Below the pieces are notes generated by a model. The model saw only the letters and a list, made by a program, of their open reading frames with translations. It was not told where the DNA came from and did no database searches. DNA of 64,000 nucleotides from the NCBI RefSeq assembly GCF_022627575.1, contig NZ_JADEYQ010000001.1, forward strand, positions 372,001 to 436,000. The letters are read 5' to 3'. A program made the translations under genes and the position numbers. Source of the stretch: Sphingobacterium rhinopitheci. GTDB taxonomy: Bacteria; Bacteroidota; Bacteroidia; Sphingobacteriales; Sphingobacteriaceae. This document shows, piece after piece, positions 30,301 through 39,098 of this stretch; position 1 is the stretch's first letter; each line of letters begins with the position of its first letter.

Positions 30301-30609
30301 ACCGCACCGAGCTACTATAGAAAACATTTCAACAGAGATAATATTGAATCTAATACTTTTTCTACTGATTACATCAAATTAAGGGAAGTAAGAATTGACT
30401 ATACCATACCAAAATATGTGTTATCAAAAATGAAATTGCAAAGAGCAACAATAGGCTTATATGGTCGCGACCTATTTGTATTTTCTAAATGGCCTTCTTT
30501 TGACCCTGAATTTGGATCTTTAAATAGTAGTGGTGTTGAAAAAGGAGCTGAAATAGCACAATTCCCTTCTACACGCAACTATGGTATCAACCTATCCCTA
30601 TCTTTTTAA
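27364..30609 (+). CDS. SusC/RagA-family TonB-dependent outer-membrane receptor
   Basis: The 1081-residue protein has an N-terminal signal region, a CarboxypepD_reg-like domain (about 55-125: IKGKIVDSTTKKALSGVSI), the SusC linker and plug start VVVTALGIKRDQKALGYAST, plug blocks GGPLGSNNIILRG and LYGSRGSRGAIIITTK, and a 22-strand TonB-dependent barrel. SusC proteins import large nutrients with a SusD partner, encoded 10 bases downstream. No glycoside hydrolase or regulator is attached, so the substrate could be a glycan, peptide or another polymer. It is intact and of usual length. Confidence 0.93.
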   Translation: MLKPIEEKCINPKITSKVLWITLAIACYSPNQIYANTYHTVEKHISQQQTIKIKGKIVDSTTKKALSGVSIRSNNKVLTQSTNDGSFDITIPVDDKITFNLIGYQEISRQFSTSNNNVQIALEESAQDIDEVVVTALGIKRDQKALGYASTTVGGEELTNAISNNWSDALTGKVAGLNVVKSGGGPLGSNNIILRGETSLSGDNTALIVIDGIVMEAGRKMTTSGSSNYLDGDSPVDFGSSLSDLNPDDIESITVLKGPAAAALYGSRGSRGAIIITTKIADKNKGKVGVSINSNTAIGTINRWPEYQYEYGQGDEGQDLYYSYGQSEDGPSTLSTSSAWGAKFNDQMFYQYNPEYYRVLAPERTLWRPYKNNRKELFTNDFTSTNSISLSGASEKTSARFSYTNVYNSWIIPNTGYKRNSIAANLNNQITNKLSIATKINYNNRSSDNLPNTGYNNQSYMYFIRGMTPNMDAAWFDNNWRPDKYGIEQTTPFSNLLDNPKTMSYDMLNGQNKNHIIGNIQANYKFNDELNVMVRTGIDLSYDKRTQQRPFDTYKYAYGYYKEQGINAQETNADFLITYNNNRHQDIKFGVNVGGSMMNNKYSREDASTNKLSYPNVYSFANSATTVVYKPLREEYAVHSLYGLANFSYKETFFIDGTLRVDWSSTLASPLKNEVSPFFYPSVNGSVLLSQLFELPTQISFWKFRASIAGVGGGGKNPYLNSYTYQRLAQFSGGTSNPTTIPDLNLKYENTVSYELGTDFRMFKNRLKIDLTAYKNFSYNQILKTPIDPSSGYQTQIINAGKVQNTGFELEANFDILKNKDAFNWSLFGNYTKYNTRINELPNMVDNLVLSTIYGSRGTVEARVGGRFGDMYGLGYLRNEEGQIIYKNGLPEYTEDLIYIGNANATSKFGIGSQFRYKNIGLNFLVDGQFGGVGYSLTHAVLMEEGKLTKTIPGRTNGIIGVGVVDNGDGTFSPNTTIVTAPSYYRKHFNRDNIESNTFSTDYIKLREVRIDYTIPKYVLSKMKLQRATIGLYGRDLFVFSKWPSFDPEFGSLNSSGVEKGAEIAQFPSTRNYGINLSLSF

Positions 30610-30619
30610 GCATTAGATT

Positions 30620-32089
30620 ATGAAAGCATTTATTAAATCAACTATACTATGTACCGCTTTAAGTATAAGCTTATCTAGCTGTACCAAGGATTTTGTTAAA
30701 ATCAATACAAATCCCAATGAAAGCACTGCCGTAGCACCTCAAAGTCTATTAGGTCCTGCAATATATAGTGTTATCACGGCGAATCTAGATCGTAATTTCC
30801 GTATAAACAATGAGTTTATGCAAGTAACGGTTACCCGAAATGATAACCGCGAATTTCATAGATATGAAGTTAGAGCTACAGAAACAGAGTATATGTGGAA
30901 AAATTGGTACTTACAATTGACTAATATCCGTGATATCTATAACAAAGCAGAAATCGGTCGTCAAACTGGATACCAAACTTACCAAGGGATCTCTTTAATA
31001 TTGGATGCCTGGGTAACATCACTTTTGACAGACACCTATGGAGATATTCCTTATTTTGAAAGTAATCTAGGCTATACAAACAATAATACAACGCCTTATT
31101 TTGATAATCAAATAGATATATACCGCGATATATTATTAAAGTTAGAACGCGCAAATGAATTACTTAAAGAAAATGTTGCTGTTGAGTCAGGCAATAATGG
31201 TTTTGACCCTATATATGGTAGTGATCCAACAAAATGGAGGAAACTAGGCAATTCATTATATCTACGTCTTTTATTGAGAACTTCTCATAAGCCAGAACTA
31301 AACTCCGTCGAGAAAATTAAAGAAATAGTAGACAATAATCCTGCAGAGTATCCAATAATGAATTCAAATGATGAGTCTGCGATTCTAAAATTCATTTCTC
31401 AAGAGCCTTATTTAAATCCTTTTTACAATGCTAGAGATTTAGATTTCAATGGTGATAAAGGATATTCGGAATTCTTTATTAACAATTTATTAGAGTTGGG
31501 TGATCCTAGGTTAAGCATTTGGGCGACAGAAGCTACTTTAGGCGTATATGGAGGTATAGAATCAGGATACCCTAAAGGAAGTATCCCCGAACTTCAATCT
31601 AGATTTCAACTCACATTGAAAGGACCATTATTGCCCGGAATAATAATGAGTTATCCGGAGTTACTATTCATATTAGCAGAATTGGGAGAAAGAGGAATAA
31701 TACAAAAAAATGCTATCGATTATTACAATAAAGGAGTACAATCCTCAATTGAAATGTGGGGAGCAACTGTACCTGTCAACTACTTTGACAATCCCAAAGT
31801 AGCTATACAGCAGTCCGATTCTCAAACAACAATATTAAAGAAAATACATCTACAGAAGTACTATACGCTAATGTTTACAGATTTTCAACAATGGTTTGAA
31901 TACCGTAGAACAGGCTTTCTAGATCTATATACTGGTGTTTCCTTACAAAATGATGGCAAAATGCCCGTACGCTTGAGCTATCCATTAATCACGCAGTCCT
32001 TAAACAAAGCTAATTATGAAACGGCTATCAGCCGAATTGGTGGTGACAAAATTAGCAGTCAAATGTGGTGGCAAGTAGGAATAAATTAA
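30620..32089 (+). CDS. SusD/RagB-family nutrient-binding lipoprotein
   Basis: The 489-residue lipoprotein has lipobox LSSCT (Cys 21) and is of the SusD-like_2 type: KDFVKINTNPNESTAV at the start of the mature chain, LTDTYGDIPYFE near 140, DPTKWRKLGNSLYLRLLLRTS near 195-215, and a C-terminal YTLMFTDFQQWFEYRRTGF. It caps the SusC barrel at the cell surface and captures the substrate. It lies between the SusC gene and the DUF5689 lipoprotein with gaps of 10 bases on both sides, so all three are one operon. Confidence 0.92.
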   Translation: MKAFIKSTILCTALSISLSSCTKDFVKINTNPNESTAVAPQSLLGPAIYSVITANLDRNFRINNEFMQVTVTRNDNREFHRYEVRATETEYMWKNWYLQLTNIRDIYNKAEIGRQTGYQTYQGISLILDAWVTSLLTDTYGDIPYFESNLGYTNNNTTPYFDNQIDIYRDILLKLERANELLKENVAVESGNNGFDPIYGSDPTKWRKLGNSLYLRLLLRTSHKPELNSVEKIKEIVDNNPAEYPIMNSNDESAILKFISQEPYLNPFYNARDLDFNGDKGYSEFFINNLLELGDPRLSIWATEATLGVYGGIESGYPKGSIPELQSRFQLTLKGPLLPGIIMSYPELLFILAELGERGIIQKNAIDYYNKGVQSSIEMWGATVPVNYFDNPKVAIQQSDSQTTILKKIHLQKYYTLMFTDFQQWFEYRRTGFLDLYTGVSLQNDGKMPVRLSYPLITQSLNKANYETAISRIGGDKISSQMWWQVGIN

Positions 32090-32099
32090 TAGAAAGACA

Positions 32100-33374
32100 A
32101 TGAAAAAATTCAAAAACATATCATTAATAGCGCTTATATCGAGCACGCTATTAACATCCTGTTTAAAGGAGGATGAGAACTATGCTATAGGAATAAGCAA
32201 TCCTGAGACATCGCTATTTACGATAAGAAACCTATACAAAGGATCTGACGTAAAATTAGAAGCACAAAAACTAAATGAGGCTAAATATTTCAAGGGTGTA
32301 GTTATCTCAAATAGTACAGAGAATAATATGCCTAAAAATTACCTTGCCGTACAGAATACTTGGCGTGGACAAACAAGAGGTATATTAATAGATTTAAATG
32401 ATGCTTATCCTACGGGAACGAATACCTACAAATTTGGTGATTCGGTATATGTAAATATTGATAATACGACACTTACTACGCAGGATGAATTATTAGTATT
32501 GAAAAATTTTAACAGTGAAAATATCAAAGTCATAAACTCTGGAAATCAAGTAGAATCTAGGTCTATATCGATAGCATCATTAATTAATAATTTCTCAGAT
32601 TATGAATCTACCTATGTAAACATAACATCAGATCTAGAAACGGAGCCTTCCAATGGTACACCACTAAAAGGTAATAAAATCCTTTCCGATGGGGAGAATG
32701 CTATAAATCTATTTACCGAAGATGAGGCAAAATTTGCAAATAATCCAGTCGCTCCAAGTGCTACATTTGTAGGCATCGCCTTCAAAAAAAACAAAGAGAT
32801 TCAACTGAGACTTCAATCTTATGACGGCATGATGTACCCTAGTGGTCGCATATATGCTGGATGGCCCGAAACCTTTGAAAATCCTGACACCGCAAAAGGT
32901 AGCTACAACATGACAGCCATCAATAATAATGTAGGTTTTCAAACTGGACAATGGCACCTATTCCAATCTATAATTGGTGACACACAAGGTAGAGATCGAA
33001 TTGTATCAGGAAAAAATGCAATCCGTTTTCAGCAAAATCTTGCTGTACCTGCCTATCTACAGATGAATTTTGATTTACCTAATGGAGCGTCAAAAGTAAC
33101 ATTTTGGTATGGTGCATACTATACTGATAGATCAAGCTCCTTCAAACTAGAGTACTCTACAGACCAAGGGACTACATGGACACAATTAGGCGAAATCATA
33201 AACGATGCACATAAAACATCGGAGAGTCTAAGCGCTAAACAAGCTGTTTTCTTAATGAATATCCAAGAGCCAGTTCGGTTTAGAGTACATAAATTAGGAT
33301 TAGGAACAAGTTCTAATACGATTGAGAATGGTCGCTTAGGAATCGATGATATATCGATTTTCAGAAGTTACTAA
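32100..33374 (+). CDS. DUF5689 surface lipoprotein with choice-of-anchor J-like domain
   Basis: The 424-residue lipoprotein has lipobox LTSC (Cys 21). The first half matches DUF5689: a beta-rich OB-like domain that starts ISNPETSLFTIRNLYKG and continues with FKGVVISN, YLAVQ and RGILIDLN. The second half (about 260-424) has YAGWPETFEN, RIVSGKNAIRF and LGIDDISIF, resembling choice-of-anchor or jelly-roll carbohydrate-binding domains. In other Bacteroidota such proteins travel with SusC/SusD pairs as additional binding proteins. It is the third gene of the operon, which closes with a GC-rich hairpin. Function beyond surface binding is not known. Confidence 0.85.
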   Translation: MKKFKNISLIALISSTLLTSCLKEDENYAIGISNPETSLFTIRNLYKGSDVKLEAQKLNEAKYFKGVVISNSTENNMPKNYLAVQNTWRGQTRGILIDLNDAYPTGTNTYKFGDSVYVNIDNTTLTTQDELLVLKNFNSENIKVINSGNQVESRSISIASLINNFSDYESTYVNITSDLETEPSNGTPLKGNKILSDGENAINLFTEDEAKFANNPVAPSATFVGIAFKKNKEIQLRLQSYDGMMYPSGRIYAGWPETFENPDTAKGSYNMTAINNNVGFQTGQWHLFQSIIGDTQGRDRIVSGKNAIRFQQNLAVPAYLQMNFDLPNGASKVTFWYGAYYTDRSSSFKLEYSTDQGTTWTQLGEIINDAHKTSESLSAKQAVFLMNIQEPVRFRVHKLGLGTSSNTIENGRLGIDDISIFRSY

Positions 33375-33412
33375 ACTTTAAGAGGGCAACAATCACAAAC
33401 AATATTGCCATT

Positions 33413-33452
33413 ATATCTATGCTCCTGACGTAACCGTCAGGAGCATAGATAT
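33413..33452 (+). terminator. Terminator of the SusC-SusD-DUF5689 operon
   Basis: A perfect 18-bp stem with 4-base loop TAAC; the inner arm is CTCCTGACG/CGTCAGGAG. The following tract is A-rich, not T-rich, so it may act as an RNA 3'-end protector as much as a terminator. Confidence 0.7.
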
Positions 33453-33514
33453 TCAAAAAAGCAAGAAGCAGTTTTTCAAACAAACGTAAGTTTATGACTG
33501 CACGAGATCATCAA

Positions 33515-34360
33515 CTAAGAAATATCTTTTGGAAACGGATTATTCTTAATGGACATTTCTGTTTGTGGATATGGAATTGAAATTCCTTGCTCATCTAAGG
33601 CGATCTTAATTTTCTCGCGTAAATTATTTACCGTCAACCAATATACTTCACGTTTAACCCAACCTCTAATGGTTAAATTAATAGAACTATCAGCCAAATC
33701 ACCTACAAAAACATCTGGCGCAGGCTCTTGATTCATATTGGGATCATTTTTCAAAACCTCAAGAATAGCTTCCTTAGCTATCTTGATGTTATCATCATAA
33801 CTAATACCTACTATAAACTGAAATCTTCGTGAAGAAACCTTAGTAAAATTACGTATTACAGAATTAGCTAACGTACCATTCGGGCTAAATACACGTATGC
33901 CATTATCATCGGTAATGGCGGTATATAACAAATCTATTTTGTCAACAGTACCTGTAGAACCATTTGCTGAATCTATATAATCTCCTACCTCAAACGGTCT
34001 AAATATTAAAATTAATACGCCTCCAGCAAAATTAGCCAAACTCCCCTGAAGGGAAAGACCTATAGCTAAACCAAATGCAGATAAAACAGCAATAAATGAA
34101 GTCGTCTGTATACCTACAGTACTCGCCACTGTCAATATCAATAAACCATAAAAGATAAATCTTATCAAACTAAGAATAAAACCAGAAACTGACTTATCAA
34201 AATTTCTTCGCTCAAACCTACGTTGTATTAAACTAATAGCAAATCTAATTACATACTTACCGATGATAAGAATTACAATGGCAGCCACCACTTCTGGCAC
34301 CTTTAATACAACTAAATCAATTAATTTCTCTATCCTTGTTTGTATATCAAATTGTTCCAT
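33515..34360 (-). CDS. Small-conductance mechanosensitive channel (MscS family)
   Basis: The 281-residue inner-membrane protein has the three-helix MscS core: a hydrophobic N-terminus, TM2 around residues 60-85, and pore-lining TM3 with ALSAFGLAIGLSLQGSLANFAGGVLI. The beta domain has RPFEVGDYIDSANGSTGTVDKIDL and FSPNGTLANSVIRNFTKVSSRR, both family signatures. The channel opens on hypo-osmotic shock to release solutes. It is monocistronic and divergent from the cysteine desulfurase gene. Confidence 0.93.
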   Translation of the reverse strand: MEQFDIQTRIEKLIDLVVLKVPEVVAAIVILIIGKYVIRFAISLIQRRFERRNFDKSVSGFILSLIRFIFYGLLILTVASTVGIQTTSFIAVLSAFGLAIGLSLQGSLANFAGGVLILIFRPFEVGDYIDSANGSTGTVDKIDLLYTAITDDNGIRVFSPNGTLANSVIRNFTKVSSRRFQFIVGISYDDNIKIAKEAILEVLKNDPNMNQEPAPDVFVGDLADSSINLTIRGWVKREVYWLTVNNLREKIKIALDEQGISIPYPQTEMSIKNNPFPKDIS

Positions 34361-34439
34361 AACGATTATTCTTTATACTCAAATGTATAAAATTAAACCT
34401 TGAATACCCTATTTAATATATTTTAAATAACTTTAGCTG

Positions 34440-35612
34440 ATGATTTATTTAGATAATAACGCTACGACAAGAATTGATGACACTGTACTAGAGACAATGT
34501 TACCTTATCTAAAAGAAGAGTATGGAAATGCAGCGAGTATACAGCATAAACTAGGAAGAAATGCTCATCAAGCTATAGAAAAGGCACGTAATAATATAGC
34601 TCGCCACCTACAGGTACAAGCTAAAGAAATCTTCTTTACAAGTGGTTCCACGGAATCTATATCAACTGTCCTTAAGGGGATATGTGAAAGGTATAACTCA
34701 ATTGGCAATCACATTATCACATGCCAAACAGAACACAAAGCTGTGTTATCAACCTGCGAAGCATTATCAAAAAAAGGAGCTAACATTACTTACCTCGCTG
34801 TAGATGATCAAGGCAATATTAACTTAGAAGAGCTCCGTAATCATATCACTAAAGATACTATTCTAATATGCCTGATGGCAGCGAATAATGAAACTGGTAT
34901 AATACATCCTATAGCTGAAATAGCAACAATATGCCAAGAAAAAGGTATTCTTTTCTTTTGTGACGGCACACAATACATTGGAAAGGAAAACATTAACTTA
35001 AGTGCCACACCGATAGATATATTTTGCTTCAGTGCACACAAATTTCATGGCCCAAAAGGAATTGGTGCTGTTTATATCCGTAGAAAAACTAAACCTATCC
35101 AAATAGCCCCACTAATAATGGGTGGAAAACAAGAAAATAGCTTCCGAGCAGGCACGCATAACGTACCCAATATTGTAGGAATTGGCACTGCAATTGAGGT
35201 ACTTTCAAATGCAGATAAAGAACAAATAGCGGAATTACGTAATTATTTTGAAAAACGTATCGAAACAGAGATTGACGAATGTATTGTTTTAGCAAAAAAA
35301 GCAAATCGTATTGCTAACACAAGTAATATACTTTTCAAGTATGTACCAAATAGTCAGTTAATAGCAAAGCTACCAAATATAGCATTATCTTCAGGTTCAG
35401 CATGTGTTTCCGGGGATCGTAACCCTTCCCATGTACTCAAGGCTATGCATCTTTCGGATAATGATGCTTTAAGTTGTATACGATTTTCATTATCTAAATA
35501 CACTAAAAAAATAGAATTAGATACTGTTATCGACGAACTAAAAAAAACAATACATAAAATAAGAATGGAATCCCCTATATGGCAAATGTACAAAAGCGGA
35601 CTGTTACACTAA
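34440..35612 (+). CDS. Cysteine desulfurase, IscS/NifS type
   Basis: The 390-residue PLP enzyme removes sulfur from cysteine for Fe-S clusters or thio-modification. The start is MIYLDNNATTRIDDTV; the PLP-binding Lys is in CFSAHKFHGPKGIGA; and the mobile active-site loop is SSGSACVSGDRNPSHVLKAM, the group I form with the persulfide Cys. An IscA-like carrier gene follows after 84 bases, so the two may act together. It is distinct from the group II enzyme at 54.8-56.1 kb. The region just before the ATG has no clean promoter box. Confidence 0.92.
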   Translation: MIYLDNNATTRIDDTVLETMLPYLKEEYGNAASIQHKLGRNAHQAIEKARNNIARHLQVQAKEIFFTSGSTESISTVLKGICERYNSIGNHIITCQTEHKAVLSTCEALSKKGANITYLAVDDQGNINLEELRNHITKDTILICLMAANNETGIIHPIAEIATICQEKGILFFCDGTQYIGKENINLSATPIDIFCFSAHKFHGPKGIGAVYIRRKTKPIQIAPLIMGGKQENSFRAGTHNVPNIVGIGTAIEVLSNADKEQIAELRNYFEKRIETEIDECIVLAKKANRIANTSNILFKYVPNSQLIAKLPNIALSSGSACVSGDRNPSHVLKAMHLSDNDALSCIRFSLSKYTKKIELDTVIDELKKTIHKIRMESPIWQMYKSGLLH

Positions 35613-35696
35613 TTTATGACAGTATATAAACTCTTTTAGTATTGCTATTGGAAAATTAATTACGAACTTTGTAAGGAATAAATATAATATTACACC

Positions 35697-36023
35697 ATGG
35701 TAACGATAACTGATAAAGCAAAAGAACGTATTCTTCATATTATGGAAACGGAAAAATACGATGAACATTATTTTGTACGTGTCGCTGTTGAAAGTGGCGG
35801 TTGCTCGGGTTTATCGTATAAACTAAATTTTGATAACGAAGAAAAAAAAGGAGATCAATTTTGTGAAGATAAAGGGATAAAAGTATGTCTCGATATTAAA
35901 TCATACTTATACCTTGCGGGAACAGAATTAGATTATTCAGACGGATTAAATGGTAAAGGCTTCGAATTTCATAATCCCAATGCTTCAAGAACTTGTGCTT
36001 GTGGAGAAAGCTTCTCTGTATAA
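35697..36023 (+). CDS. Iron-sulfur assembly protein of the IscA/SufA/ErpA family
   Basis: The 108-residue A-type carrier has the three conserved cysteines: GGCSGLSYKLNF near residue 37 and the C-terminal ASRTCACGESF (C-x-C). These bind an Fe-S cluster or iron for delivery to target proteins. Length is standard. It lies after a cysteine desulfurase and before sdhCAB, whose B subunit needs three clusters; an A-type protein placed here could serve it, though that is only a positional inference. Confidence 0.93.
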   Translation: MVTITDKAKERILHIMETEKYDEHYFVRVAVESGGCSGLSYKLNFDNEEKKGDQFCEDKGIKVCLDIKSYLYLAGTELDYSDGLNGKGFEFHNPNASRTCACGESFSV

Positions 36024-36126
36024 AGTAATAGATTAATCTTTTACAAAATAAATAGTCGGAGTAAATCCTAAATCTTTATTTTTTCAGATAATCCTTTTAT
36101 TATTTAATAAATAAAAATACGATAAA

Positions 36127-36171
36127 TACATAATTGGCCAATGATTCTTAGGATCGTTGGCCAATTATGTA
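36127..36171. repeat. 19-bp inverted repeat between the IscA-like gene and sdhC
   Basis: Positions 36127-36145 pair with 36153-36171 over 19 bases with a single G-U and a 7-base loop; the core is AATTGGCCAA/TTGGCCAATT. There is no T-tract. It could end the IscA transcript, or form an RNA structure or protein site upstream of sdhC. Confidence 0.75.
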
Positions 36172-36264
36172 GTATATACATTCAAATGCATCTTTATCGG
36201 TTTAGAACAATTCTAAATTGCATCTTTTTTATTGGTTTAAAGTCATTTTTATAAATGATTTAGA

Positions 36265-36272
36265 TATTTTTG
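36265..36272 (+). promoter_or_regulatory. sdhC -7 box TATTTTTG
   Basis: Exact TAnnTTTG match 22 bases before the sdhC ATG, giving a short leader of about 15 bases. No TTTG is seen at the -33 position. Confidence 0.5.
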
Positions 36273-36294
36273 TAGAAATAAATTTTAAACGATA

Positions 36295-37074
36295 ATGAGT
36301 AGTAAATCAAAGCCGCTATTTAGTTCCTCACTAGGAAAGAAACTAATCATGAGCTTAACAGGACTATTTTTATGTATGTTCTTGTTAATTCATTTGATTG
36401 GTAACTTGCAGTTATTTAATAATGACGCAGGCTACGCTTTCAACAAGTACGCTGTCTTCATGACAACCTTCCCTCCTATTAAAGTAGTATCGTATCTACT
36501 TTACGCTTCTGTTATCATTCACGCAATCTACGCACTTGTATTAACGTTGAAAAACAAGTCAGCTAGGCCAGTAGGTTATAATCAAAGCGCTGGTAGCGCA
36601 AACAGCAAGTGGAATTCTCGTAATATGGGTATCTTAGGTACTGTATTATTAGTTTTTATTGCAACTCACATGTCTAACTTTTGGTGGAAGTACCACAACG
36701 ACCAAGTTCCTTACATTGAGTACAAAACTGATTTAAAAACAGGTCAACAATTAGAAGTAAGAGAGCTTACAGCAAATGAGTTTACCGTTTATTCTGTTCA
36801 AGTAGAAAATGGAATTGAAACTGTACAAGCAAGAGATTTGTACAAACAAGTAGATTTCGCTTTTCAAAGTTTACCATTAGTGGCATTATATGTTATTGCT
36901 ATGGCTGCATTAGCATTCCACTTAATTCACGGATTCCAATCGGCTTTCCAAACAGTGGGTTTTAACCACAAAAGATACATAGGCTGCATCAGAACTATTG
37001 GTGTATGGTTATTTGGCGTTATAATCCCTGTATTATTTGCTTTAATGCCGTTATATTTCTTTTTCAAAGGTTAG
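36295..37074 (+). CDS. sdhC: Succinate dehydrogenase cytochrome b subunit
   Basis: The 259-residue inner-membrane subunit anchors the enzyme and binds haem and menaquinone. It is the fused five-helix type of Bacteroidota and epsilon-proteobacteria (TIGR02046): SSLGKKLIMSLTGLFLCMF and LIHLIGNLQLF at the start, a second helix with His in HAIYALVLT, a third around THMSNFWWK, and FHLIHGFQSAFQTVGF, carrying the other haem His candidates. A polar loop of about 50 residues (near 140-190) separates helices 3 and 4 and makes it longer than many homologues. sdhA follows after 24 bases. Confidence 0.95.
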   Translation: MSSKSKPLFSSSLGKKLIMSLTGLFLCMFLLIHLIGNLQLFNNDAGYAFNKYAVFMTTFPPIKVVSYLLYASVIIHAIYALVLTLKNKSARPVGYNQSAGSANSKWNSRNMGILGTVLLVFIATHMSNFWWKYHNDQVPYIEYKTDLKTGQQLEVRELTANEFTVYSVQVENGIETVQARDLYKQVDFAFQSLPLVALYVIAMAALAFHLIHGFQSAFQTVGFNHKRYIGCIRTIGVWLFGVIIPVLFALMPLYFFFKG

Positions 37075-37098
37075 TAATCTCTATTTAAAAATAAAGAT

Positions 37099-39033
37099 AT
37101 GTTAGATTCTAAAGTACCAGCAGGCCCATTAGCCGAAAAATGGTCAAAACATAAATTCAATATGAAGTTGGTGAATCCTGCCAACAAACGTAAATTTACT
37201 ATTATCGTAGTAGGTACAGGTTTAGCAGGAGCTTCAGCAGCAGCTTCATTAGCAGAATTAGGTTACAATGTAAAAACATTCTGTTACCAAGATTCACCTC
37301 GTCGTGCACACTCTATTGCAGCTCAAGGTGGTATCAATGCTGCTAAAAACTATCAAAATGACGGTGACTCTGTTTTCCGTTTATTCTATGATACAATCAA
37401 AGGTGGTGATTACCGTGCACGTGAAGCCAACGTATACCGTTTGGCTGAAGTTTCTGTAAACATCATCGATCAATGTGTTGCTCAAGGTGTTCCTTTTGCT
37501 CGTGAGTACGGTGGTTTATTGGATAACCGTTCATTCGGTGGTTCTCAAGTATCACGTACATTCTATGCTCGTGGTCAAACTGGACAACAATTATTATTAG
37601 GTGCTTATTCGGCATTAAACCGTCAAATCCACAAAGGTAAAGTTAAATCTTACACACGTCACGAGATGTTAGATTTAGTGAAAATCGACGGACAAGCGAA
37701 AGGTATCATTACACGTGATTTGGTAACAGGTAAAATTGAATCGCACGAAGCACATGCGGTATTGTTATGTACTGGTGGTTACGGAAACGTATTCTTCTTA
37801 TCGACAAATGCGATGGGATGTAACGTAACAGCTTCTTGGAGAGCACACAAACGTGGCGCTTTATTCGCGAACCCTTGTTATACACAAATCCACCCTACAT
37901 GTATCCCTGTAACTGGTGACCACCAATCAAAATTAACATTGATGTCAGAGTCATTACGTAATGATGGTCGTGTATGGGTTCCAAAAACAAAAGAATTAGC
38001 GGCTAAACTTCGTAAAGGAGAATTAACAGCTGCAGATATCAAAGAAGACGATAGAGATTATTTCTTAGAGCGTAAGTACCCATCATTCGGTAACTTAGTG
38101 CCTCGTGACGTTGCTTCTCGTAACGCGAAAGAAATGGTTGATGACGGCCGTGGTGTTGGTAAAACAGGTGTTGCTGTATACTTAGACTTTGCTGAAGCAA
38201 TTGAGCGTTTGGGTGAAGATACAGTACGTGCTAAATATGGTAACTTATTTGACATGTATGCTAAGATTACAGATGAGAATCCGTACAAACAACCAATGCG
38301 TATATACCCTGCTGTTCACTATACAATGGGTGGTGTATGGGTTGATTACAACTTGATGACTACTATCCCAGGTTTATACTGTTTAGGTGAAGCTAACTTC
38401 TCGGATCACGGTGCTAACCGTTTAGGTGCTTCTGCATTGATGCAAGGTCTATCGGATGGTTACTTTGTTATCCCTTACACTGTAGGTGATTACTTAGCAA
38501 ACTTAGGATCATTTGCGCCAGTTGACAAAAACCACCCTGCTTTCGAACAAACTCGTAAAGAAGTAGAAGAGAATGTGAATAAATTATTAGCTCTTCGTGG
38601 TACTAAGACTGTAGATGATATTCATAAAGAATTAGGTCTTATCATGTGGGAATACTGTGGTATGGCACGTACAGCTGAAGGCTTAACAAAAGCTAAAGGA
38701 TTGATTCAAAACTTGAAGAAAGATTTCTGGACTAATGCGAATGTATTAGGCGAGAACGAAGAGATGAATATGTCTTTAGAAAAAGCTGGTCGTGTGGCTG
38801 ACTTTATTGAGTTAGGAGAATTAATGGTTGACGATGCATTGAACCGTGCGGAATCATGTGGTGGTCACTTCCGTTTGGAATCACAAACTGAAGAAGGTGA
38901 AGCAAAACGTAATGACGAAGAATACGCTTACGTAGCTGCATGGGAATACAAAGGTGAAAACCAACCAGAAGTTCTTCATAAAGAAGAATTAATATTCGAA
39001 AACGTTAAGTTAACACAAAGAAGTTATAAATAG
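37099..39033 (+). CDS. sdhA: Succinate dehydrogenase/fumarate reductase flavoprotein
   Basis: The 644-residue subunit oxidises succinate to fumarate. The FAD Rossmann motif is [20 protein letters not shown]. The covalent flavin His lies in [16 protein letters not shown]. Substrate-site blocks include [12 protein letters not shown], a PTCIP segment, and [20 protein letters not shown]. Long N-terminal and C-terminal regions are those of the menaquinone-linked B-type enzyme. Codon use (many GGT, CGT, AAA, GAA) is strongly biased, as in highly expressed genes. It is the middle gene of sdhCAB, followed by an intercistronic hairpin. Confidence 0.97.
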   Translation: MLDSKVPAGPLAEKWSKHKFNMKLVNPANKRKFTIIVVGTGLAGASAAASLAELGYNVKTFCYQDSPRRAHSIAAQGGINAAKNYQNDGDSVFRLFYDTIKGGDYRAREANVYRLAEVSVNIIDQCVAQGVPFAREYGGLLDNRSFGGSQVSRTFYARGQTGQQLLLGAYSALNRQIHKGKVKSYTRHEMLDLVKIDGQAKGIITRDLVTGKIESHEAHAVLLCTGGYGNVFFLSTNAMGCNVTASWRAHKRGALFANPCYTQIHPTCIPVTGDHQSKLTLMSESLRNDGRVWVPKTKELAAKLRKGELTAADIKEDDRDYFLERKYPSFGNLVPRDVASRNAKEMVDDGRGVGKTGVAVYLDFAEAIERLGEDTVRAKYGNLFDMYAKITDENPYKQPMRIYPAVHYTMGGVWVDYNLMTTIPGLYCLGEANFSDHGANRLGASALMQGLSDGYFVIPYTVGDYLANLGSFAPVDKNHPAFEQTRKEVEENVNKLLALRGTKTVDDIHKELGLIMWEYCGMARTAEGLTKAKGLIQNLKKDFWTNANVLGENEEMNMSLEKAGRVADFIELGELMVDDALNRAESCGGHFRLESQTEEGEAKRNDEEYAYVAAWEYKGENQPEVLHKEELIFENVKLTQRSYK

Positions 39034-39042
39034 ATTTAAAAA

Positions 39043-39071
39043 TACAGCTATTAGATTTACTAATAGCTGTA
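39043..39071 (+). repeat. Perfect hairpin in the sdhA-sdhB gap
   Basis: TACAGCTATTAG pairs with CTAATAGCTGTA around the 5-base loop ATTTA. It occupies almost half of the 65-base gap between sdhA and sdhB, starting 9 bases after the sdhA stop, and has no T-tract. Confidence 0.85.
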
Positions 39072-39098
39072 CTTTCAAATCTCAAATCATATATAGAT

